6,845 nt of DNA, from positions 1-6,845 of the forward strand of contig NZ_JAHDTG010000149.1 in the NCBI RefSeq assembly GCF_018531475.1, given 5' to 3'. This DNA comes from Pseudonocardia mahuensis. GTDB lineage: Bacteria; Actinomycetota; Actinomycetes; Mycobacteriales; Pseudonocardiaceae. Numbering within the stretch: position 1 is the first letter of the stretch; each line of letters starts with the position of its first letter. Below the pieces are notes generated by a model that saw only the letters and a program-made list of their open reading frames with translations, was not told where the DNA came from and did no database searches. Made by a program: the position numbers and the translations under genes. Shown here one piece after another: positions 1 to 4,810 of the stretch.

Positions 1-4
1 ACGC

Positions 5-24
5 GGGCGCCCTCACGGGCGCTC
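5..24. terminator. Possible GC-rich hairpin (terminator-like)
   Basis: GCGCCC and GGGCGC pair across a 4-nt TCAC loop, and the stem extends by a G-T wobble and a further G-C pair. No T tract follows. Actinobacterial intrinsic terminators often lack one, so this could end a gene lying left of the window. With no upstream gene visible, it may equally be a chance palindrome in GC-rich DNA. Confidence 0.25.
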
Positions 25-131
25 CTTGACCCCCGCCGCCACTTCGACGCGCCCACAACCAGCAGCGAAGAACATCAACCACAAGAACAGAGGGTTGACC
101 GGCCCCGCTCCTTCAGGGATGACCCCTCCCC

Positions 132-263
132 GCGAGTCGCCGTTCTTCCGCGCGCGAGTCGCGGCTTCCGGACGCGCGAGTCGGTGTCTCTCCGTGCGCG
201 TGCCGACGCTTTCAGGTGCGCGAGTCTCGGTACTCCCGTCCACGAGGCGCGAGATCTCCGTGG
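132..263 (+). repeat. Array A: six 22-nt units headed by GCGAGTCG (plus orientation)
   Basis: Units start at 132, 154, 176, 198, 220 and 242, an exact 22-nt period. The first three begin with perfect GCGAGTCG. The unit at 198 is degenerate (GCGTGCCG), the one at 220 reads GCGAGTCT and the one at 242 reads ACGAGGCG. The remaining 14 nt vary, but most units keep a pyrimidine-rich TTC or TCC near the middle. The array ends about 50 nt before the GTG start of the hydrolase gene. The 22-nt spacing is close to two helical turns, so the heads lie on nearly the same DNA face. This would suit cooperative protein binding, but no function is proven. The remaining gene-free DNA from 25 to 131 shows nothing convincing. 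Confidence 0.85.
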
Positions 264-303
264 TGGCGCTGCGGGGGTTGCTCCGAAACGCGGGCCGAGC
301 GGC

Positions 304-307
304 AGGA
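304..307 (+). promoter_or_regulatory. Shine-Dalgarno AGGA for the hydrolase gene
   Basis: AGGA lies 7 nt before GTG at 315. It decides the start: upstream in-frame codons run back into repeat array A and add a low-complexity Arg/Trp/Cys-rich stretch unlike the family. The ATG at 307 is in another frame. Confidence 0.55.
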
Positions 308-314
308 TGGTGGC

Positions 315-1103
315 GTGCGCGAGCCCGAGGGGCGCTGGGTCGAGGTCGGTGACGGGGTGCTGGTGCGCCGGCACGCCGAGCTGGACCTGACCACCGGCCT
401 CGTGCTGGGTTCCGATCGCGCGCTCGTCATCGACACCCGGGGTGATGAGCGGCAGGGCGCCGAGTTGGCTGCGGCCGTCCGCGCCGTGACCACGCTGCCG
501 GTGGAGGTCGTCCTCACCCATGCACACTTCGACCATTGCTTCGGCACCACGGCCTTCCTGCCCTGCCCGGTGCACGCCCACGCCGCCTGCCGCACCTCGA
601 TCGCCGCCACCGCCGACGCGCAGCGCACCGAGTGGGCCGCCTACTACCGCGAGCACGGCGACCCCAGCACGGCCGACGCGCTCGCCAGGACCAGTCCGCC
701 GTTGCCCGACCACGCCGTCGACCCGGTGTCGGCCCTCGACCTCGGCGGCCGCACGGTCGAGCTGCGCCACCTCGGGCGCGGCCACACCGACCACGACGTC
801 GTCGTGCATGTGGCCGACGCGGCCGTCGTGTTCGCCGGCGACCTGGCCGAGCAGGGCGCCCCACCGGACTTCGGCGACGCGTTCCCGCAGGAGTGGCCGC
901 ATACGGTCACCGCGCTGCTCGCGTTGAGGCCGCGCGTCGTGGTCCCGGGGCACGGGGAGCCGATGAGCGTGCACGACGTCGCGGAACAGCGCGACGCGCT
1001 CGCCGAGATCGCCGGGCTGTACGCCGCGGTCGCGGCCGGTGAGCTCGACGGGGCGGCAGCGCAGGCCCGATCCCCCTATCCCGGGGTGCGGTGGCCCGGC
1101 TGA
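315..1103 (+). CDS. MBL-fold metallo-hydrolase
   Basis: This gene encodes a 262-residue predicted soluble cytoplasmic hydrolase of the metallo-beta-lactamase superfamily. The complete two-metal ligand set is visible: HAHFDH at residues 69-74, His157 in a GHTDH segment, Asp176 in AGD, and His213 in PGHGEP. A beta-strand lead-in (ALVIDTRGD, about 36-44) is typical of the glyoxalase-II-like and general MBL hydrolases. No signal peptide or membrane segment is seen. The substrate cannot be told from sequence; thioesters, lactones and phosphodiesters are all handled by relatives. The GTG start at 315 is chosen for its Shine-Dalgarno sequence and because it avoids reading through the upstream repeats. 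The gene stands alone between two inverted arrays of 22-nt units and is more than 300 nt from the next gene, so it is not evidently in an operon with the genes downstream. The family call is firm; the function is open. Confidence 0.9.
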   Translation: MREPEGRWVEVGDGVLVRRHAELDLTTGLVLGSDRALVIDTRGDERQGAELAAAVRAVTTLPVEVVLTHAHFDHCFGTTAFLPCPVHAHAACRTSIAATADAQRTEWAAYYREHGDPSTADALARTSPPLPDHAVDPVSALDLGGRTVELRHLGRGHTDHDVVVHVADAAVVFAGDLAEQGAPPDFGDAFPQEWPHTVTALLALRPRVVVPGHGEPMSVHDVAEQRDALAEIAGLYAAVAAGELDGAAAQARSPYPGVRWPG

Positions 1104-1128
1104 GCGCACAGCCCACCGCCGGGAACCC

Positions 1129-1373
1129 CAACTCGCTGCGCCGAAGGGGCCGGTTCGGAAGTGGCAAGGCGTGGCTCGCTGTCCGGCGACGCACGATTCG
1201 CCGCGCTGAGGCGCCACTCGCCGCGCCGGACGCCCAACTTCTCCCATGCGGACGCACCGTTCGCCTCCCCGAACTGCCGACTCGCCCCCTTGAAACGCGC
1301 GACTCACTCTCGAAAAGAGGGCGACTCGCGGGGCGGGGGCGCACGACTCGCCCACGGAAGAACCCCGACTCGC
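1129..1373 (-). repeat. Array B: about twelve 20-22-nt units, CGACTCGC on plus strand (GCGAGTCG on minus)
   Basis: Copies of CGACTCGC or variants begin at 1129, 1151, 1172, 1194, 1214, 1235, 1257, 1278, 1300, 1322, 1344 and 1366. Spacing is 20-22 nt and exactly 22 nt for the last four steps. Copies at 1278, 1322, 1344 and 1366 are perfect; 1129, 1194, 1214 and 1300 have one mismatch; 1151, 1172, 1235 and 1257 are degenerate and are recognised partly by phase. Read on the minus strand, the unit at 1366 shares GCGAGTCG and the inner GTTCTTCCG with the first unit of array A, so both arrays belong to one family. The array fills most of the 349-nt gap between the hydrolase and tenA genes. The remainder (about 1374-1438) is G-rich DNA with no feature I can name. 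Confidence 0.85.
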
Positions 1374-1439
1374 GGGGATTGCGGCGGCCCGCGGGGAAGC
1401 GGGGCGGGCGCCGAGGGGCCGGGGCTCAGCGTGCCCGCC

Positions 1440-1445
1440 TACGGT
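1440..1445 (+). promoter_or_regulatory. Possible -10 element (TACGGT) for a leaderless tenA transcript
   Basis: TACGGT fits the actinobacterial TAnnnT -10 consensus and ends 7 nt before GTG at 1453, the spacing expected if transcription starts on the start codon. No Shine-Dalgarno sequence and no convincing -35 box are present. This is an inference from spacing only. Confidence 0.35.
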
Positions 1446-1452
1446 GCGGTAC

Positions 1453-2100
1453 GTGACTTTCAGCGAGGAGCTCCGGGCGTCGACCGCAACGGTCTGGGAC
1501 GCGGCGGTCGGACATCGGTTCGTCGACGAGTTGTGGCAGGGCACGCTGCCCCGCGACGTGCTCACCCGCTACCTGGTGCAGGACAACCAGTTCCTCGACT
1601 CGTTCGTCGCGCTGCTCGGCGCGGCGATCGCCGGGTCCGGCCGCGGTGAGCCGCGGCTGCGGCTCGCCCGTCAGCTCGGTCTTGTCGCCGGGCCGGAGAA
1701 CGACTTCTTCGCCCGCGCGTTCGATGCGCTCGACGTGCCCGCGGCCGATCGCACGCGCCCCGAACTGCTGCCGCCCACGGCGGGCTTCATCGCGCACATG
1801 GACGATGTCCGCGAGAACGGCCGCTACCCCGATCAGCTCGCGGTGCTGCTGGTCGCCGAGTGGCTCTATCTCGACTGGGCCACCCGCCCCGGCGCGGATC
1901 TCCCCGTCGACCCCATCGCGCGCGAGTGGATCGAGCTGCACCGCGGACCGGCGTTCGAGGAATGGGTCGGCTTCCTGCGCACCGAGTTCGACAAGGCCAC
2001 CGCTGACCTCGGCACCCCACACCGCCAGGCCGTCACGGCCCATTTCACCCACACCGTCGACCTCGAGCGGAAGTTCTTCGAGGCCACCTGCGCCGCCTGA
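1453..2100 (+). CDS. TenA family protein (aminopyrimidine aminohydrolase-like, TenA_E type)
   Basis: The 215-residue all-helical protein matches the TenA/thiaminase-II family in length and landmarks. YLVQDNQFL carries Asp44, which lines up in number and context with the conserved pyrimidine-binding Asp of Bacillus subtilis TenA. LVAEWLYLDWA (134-143) is the active-site helix, and a C-terminal helix carries Glu205 (DLERKFFE). At the nucleophile position, where thiaminase-II enzymes have Cys135, this protein reads Ala-Glu-Trp with Glu136. That is the mark of the TenA_E subgroup, linked to salvage of amino- or formylamino-pyrimidine breakdown products of thiamine. GTG at 1453 is preferred over GTG at 1444 because the protein then begins TFSEEL as relatives do, and because of the -10 spacing. 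No thiamine genes or TPP riboswitch are visible nearby, so a thiamine role is inferred from family alone. The gene may be independent of the peptide operon downstream. Confidence 0.88.
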   Translation: MTFSEELRASTATVWDAAVGHRFVDELWQGTLPRDVLTRYLVQDNQFLDSFVALLGAAIAGSGRGEPRLRLARQLGLVAGPENDFFARAFDALDVPAADRTRPELLPPTAGFIAHMDDVRENGRYPDQLAVLLVAEWLYLDWATRPGADLPVDPIAREWIELHRGPAFEEWVGFLRTEFDKATADLGTPHRQAVTAHFTHTVDLERKFFEATCAA

Positions 2101-2119
2101 TGGCCGCCACCCCGGCCGC

Positions 2120-2148
2120 CGAACGGCCCTCGGCCTGCCCGCCGTTCG
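2120..2148. terminator. Hairpin downstream of tenA (terminator-like)
   Basis: CGAACGGC (2120-2127) and GCCGTTCG (2141-2148) form a perfect 8-bp stem around a 13-nt loop, starting 20 nt after the tenA stop codon. There is no T tract. Its position between tenA and the probable promoter of the next gene fits a transcription boundary. A second, competing stem is possible at 2114-2128 (GGCCG/CGGCC). Confidence 0.35.
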
Positions 2149-2193
2149 TCGCCAGGTGACACGCAGGAAAACCAGCCGTAACACCCGAGCCCC

Positions 2194-2199
2194 TAGCGT
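2194..2199 (+). promoter_or_regulatory. Possible -10 element (TAGCGT) for the ligase operon, leaderless
   Basis: TAGCGT matches TAnnnT and is separated from ATG at 2207 by 7 nt (2200-2206). There is no purine-rich Shine-Dalgarno sequence before this ATG, so a leaderless transcript starting at or next to the ATG is the simplest reading. No TTGACA-like -35 box is seen at the usual distance. Confidence 0.5.
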
Positions 2200-2206
2200 C
2201 ATCCGT

Positions 2207-4783
2207 ATGAGTGGCCCCGGTCCCCCTCTCATCGGCGTCGAGGAGGAGTTCCACGTCGTCGATCTGGAGACCCGCCACTCGGCCCCCGAGGTCGACGCGC
2301 TGCTGGGCCGGCTCGACGGCGCCGAGTTCGCGCCCGAGTTGCAGCGCTCGCTCGTCGAGACCAACACCCCGCCCTGCACGACGCTCGACGAGCTGCGTGG
2401 GCACCTGAGACGGCTCCGCGCGGCCCTGCACGACGTCGGCGAACCACTCGGGCTGGGCGTGGTCGCGGCGGGCACGGTGCCGCTGGTCGACCTGTCCGGC
2501 GACGACATCTCGGCGGGCGCCCGCTACGAGCGGATGCAGCACGAGTACCAGTTGCTGGTCCGCGAGCAGCACATCTGCGGGGCCCAGGTGCACGTCGACG
2601 TGCCCGACCGGGACATCGCCGTCGATGTGGTCCGGCGGTGCGCGCCGTACCTGCCCACGCTGCTCGCGCTGAGCGCCAGCTCCCCGTACTGGCGCGGCCG
2701 CGACTCCGGCTACGCCAGCTACCGCAGCATGATCTGGCAGCGCTGGCCCACGGCCGGCCCGCCCGGATCGGTGCGCAGCGCCGCCGACTACGACGAGATG
2801 GTCGCCGAGCTCATCGCCTCCGGGACGATCAGCGACCCCGGCATGGTCTATTTCGACATCCGGCCCAGCGCGCACCTGCCCACGGTCGAGCTGCGGGTCT
2901 GCGACGCGTGCCCCGAGGTCGACGACGTCGTGCTCATCGCGGGCCTGTTCCGCGCGCTGGCCACCCGGGCCTGCGAGGAGATCGCCGCCGGGCGTCCCCC
3001 GCCCCGGCACCGTCACGAACTGCTCCGCGCGGCCAGCTGGCGCGCCGCCCGCTCCGGCCTGGAGGGCGACCTGGTGGACCTGGTCGGCCCGGTGCTGGTC
3101 GCTCCGCCCCTGCTGGTCGGGAAGCTGGTGGACCACCTGCGCCCACAACTCGAGGCGCTCGGTGACTGGGAGCAGGTGCTCGCGCTGTCGCAGGCGACGC
3201 TGGCCCGGGGCAGCGGGGCGGCCCTGCAACGCCGCGCGTTCGGCCGCCGTGGCGAGCTCGCCGACGTTGTCGACGCGCTGCTGGCGTACACCCGGGGCGA
3301 GCTGGTCCGCCAGGATCTCCCCACCACCGTCCCGATCGCCCCCGATCTGTTGTCGGGCTACCACCCCACCGCGTTCGACGAAGCGGTCGGCGCCACCGGC
3401 ACCGTGCTGCCGCACTACGGCTGGATGTTCCGCACGCTGGACCGGCTGGGCCCGCGCGGGATGGTCGCAGCGGAGTCCGCGCTGCGCACCGAGCAGCGCG
3501 CCCGCGGGGTCACCTTCCGGGCCGCCGACGACGAGCCCAACCGGCTGTTCCCGCTCGATCTGGTGCCCCGCATCGTGACCGCCGAGGACTGGGTGACCCT
3601 CGAAGCCGGGCTCACGCAACGGGTCCGGGCCCTGGAGGCGTTCCTGCGCGATGTGTACGGCAAGCAGCGGATCGTCGGGGATCGCGTCATCCCGGCGAAC
3701 GTGGTGGAGGACTCCCCCGGCTGGTCCCGGCTCGGCCGGCTGCTGCCCGCCGACGCACTGCGGGTGGCTGTCGGTGGGATCGACCTGGTCCGCGACTGTG
3801 CCGACCGCTGGCTGGTACTCGAGGACAACCTCCGGGTGCCGTCGGGTATCGGTTACTCGATCATGAGCAGGCGGCTGGTGCGCAGCGTCATGCCCGACCT
3901 CGAGCCGCCGGCGGGGGTGGTCCCGCTGGAGGGAGTGCCCGCCCGGATGCGGGCGGCCCTGCTCTCCGGGGTCAGCGACGAGATGGCCGACGCCGCCGGC
4001 GCCGACGAGGCGGCGCTGCTGTCGGCCGGCCCCCGCGACGCGGCGTTCTTCGAGCACCGGTTGCTGGCCGACCGGATGGGCGTCCCGCTGGTCACCCCGC
4101 GCGACCTGCAGGTCACCGAGGACGGCGTGTACCTCGTCGGTGACGGCGCCCGGCGGCGGCTGTCCGCGTTGTACCGGCGGCTCGACGAGCAGGCCCTGCT
4201 GGAGGCCACCGGGGCCGACCTACGGCCCGTCGGCCGGGCGCTGGTCAACGCCGCCGCCCAGGGCCGGGTCGCGCTGCTCAACGCGCTGGGCAACGGCGTC
4301 GCCGACGACAAGCTCGTCTACGCCTACGTCCCGGAGATGATCGCGTACTACCTGAACGAGCCGGTGTTGCTGTCCGGCGTGCCGACGCATCCGTGCACCG
4401 ATCCCGACCGGCTCACCGAGGTTCTCGACCGGCTCGACGAGCTCGTGCTCAAGCCCGTCGACGGTTACGGAGGGCGAGGAATCGTGATCGGTCCGCACGC
4501 CGGGCGCCGTGAGCTGGCCGAGCTGGCCGACGCCGTCCGGGCCGAACCGGCGGGCTGGGTCGCGCAGGACATGGTGAAGCTGTCAACCCACCCGACTTTC
4601 GCCGACGGCAAGCTCGAGCCCCGCACTGTCGACCTCCGCGCGTTCGTCCTGCAGTCCCGGCACGGGGACACCACGCACGTGGAGGTCGCCCCGGCCGCCC
4701 TGAGCCGGGTCGCGCCCGCGGGCAGCATGGTCGTGAACTCCTCGCGCGGCGGGGGCGCCAAGGACACCTGGATCCTGAGATGA
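2207..4783 (+). CDS. Carboxylate-amine ligase (GCS2/YbdK) fused to circularly permuted type 2 ATP-grasp protein
   Basis: This is an 858-residue fusion of two ATP-dependent amide-forming domains. Residues about 8-370 are a glutamate-cysteine-ligase-2/YbdK domain: GVEEEFHVVD at 10-19 (acidic metal/ATP site), CGAQVHVDV at 124-132, YWRGRDSGYASYR from 161 and ELRVCD at 228-233. Residues about 380-858 are a circularly permuted ATP-grasp domain (COG2308-like): a SGYHPTAFDE entry at 383, NGVADDK at 696-702, the nucleotide loop KPVDGYGGRG at 749-758, LSTHPT at 792-797, EPRTVDLR at 804-811, and a C-terminal GGGAKDTWIL. Both domains look complete. Known family members join an amine to a carboxylate through an acyl phosphate; the actual substrates are unknown. 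ATG at 2207 is chosen because the GCS2 motif begins immediately after it and because upstream codons overlap tenA. The stop lies 27 nt before the amidotransferase gene, which indicates one operon. The alpha-E and transglutaminase genes that often accompany COG2308 are not seen. Confidence 0.93.
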   Translation: MSGPGPPLIGVEEEFHVVDLETRHSAPEVDALLGRLDGAEFAPELQRSLVETNTPPCTTLDELRGHLRRLRAALHDVGEPLGLGVVAAGTVPLVDLSGDDISAGARYERMQHEYQLLVREQHICGAQVHVDVPDRDIAVDVVRRCAPYLPTLLALSASSPYWRGRDSGYASYRSMIWQRWPTAGPPGSVRSAADYDEMVAELIASGTISDPGMVYFDIRPSAHLPTVELRVCDACPEVDDVVLIAGLFRALATRACEEIAAGRPPPRHRHELLRAASWRAARSGLEGDLVDLVGPVLVAPPLLVGKLVDHLRPQLEALGDWEQVLALSQATLARGSGAALQRRAFGRRGELADVVDALLAYTRGELVRQDLPTTVPIAPDLLSGYHPTAFDEAVGATGTVLPHYGWMFRTLDRLGPRGMVAAESALRTEQRARGVTFRAADDEPNRLFPLDLVPRIVTAEDWVTLEAGLTQRVRALEAFLRDVYGKQRIVGDRVIPANVVEDSPGWSRLGRLLPADALRVAVGGIDLVRDCADRWLVLEDNLRVPSGIGYSIMSRRLVRSVMPDLEPPAGVVPLEGVPARMRAALLSGVSDEMADAAGADEAALLSAGPRDAAFFEHRLLADRMGVPLVTPRDLQVTEDGVYLVGDGARRRLSALYRRLDEQALLEATGADLRPVGRALVNAAAQGRVALLNALGNGVADDKLVYAYVPEMIAYYLNEPVLLSGVPTHPCTDPDRLTEVLDRLDELVLKPVDGYGGRGIVIGPHAGRRELAELADAVRAEPAGWVAQDMVKLSTHPTFADGKLEPRTVDLRAFVLQSRHGDTTHVEVAPAALSRVAPAGSMVVNSSRGGGAKDTWILR

Positions 4784-4796
4784 CGGCGACGGTGAC

Positions 4797-4806
4797 GGGA
4801 GGGAGG
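4797..4806 (+). promoter_or_regulatory. Strong Shine-Dalgarno for the amidotransferase
   Basis: GGGAGGGAGG ends 4 nt before ATG at 4811 and offers two overlapping registers (4 or 8 nt spacing). It fixes the start that exposes Cys2 and contrasts with the absence of any Shine-Dalgarno before the upstream operon gene. Confidence 0.75.
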
Positions 4807-4810
4807 CGCC

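Noticed and set aside
95..123. TTGACC at 95-100 as the -35 box of a hydrolase promoter
   Set aside because: At 17-nt spacing the would-be -10 is GATGAC, which does not fit TAnnnT.
26..352. Plus-strand open frame at the left edge
   Set aside because: It runs through array A into the hydrolase gene in another frame. It has no Shine-Dalgarno and no recognisable domain.
132..1373. CRISPR array
   Set aside because: Only about 8 nt is conserved per unit, the variable parts are about 14 nt, heads mutate freely, and no cas gene is present.
1104..1452. TPP riboswitch upstream of tenA
   Set aside because: The conserved CUGAGA-type core is not seen in a proper setting, and the region is occupied by the repeat array.
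75..1565. Long minus-strand open frame of 496 codons across the hydrolase gene and both arrays
   Set aside because: Its protein is low-complexity Arg/Gly/Ala-rich with no motif, and the plus strand encodes a hydrolase with all metal ligands. It is a mirror frame caused by high GC.
1646..2206. Upstream in-frame extension of the ligase fusion
   Set aside because: It overlaps most of tenA in a different frame and encodes Ser/Pro/Arg-rich sequence with no similarity to GCS2 proteins.
2045..4057. Minus-strand open frame of 670 codons opposite the ligase fusion
   Set aside because: It lies antisense to a fully recognisable enzyme, has a composition typical of GC-rich antisense frames, and shows no domain.
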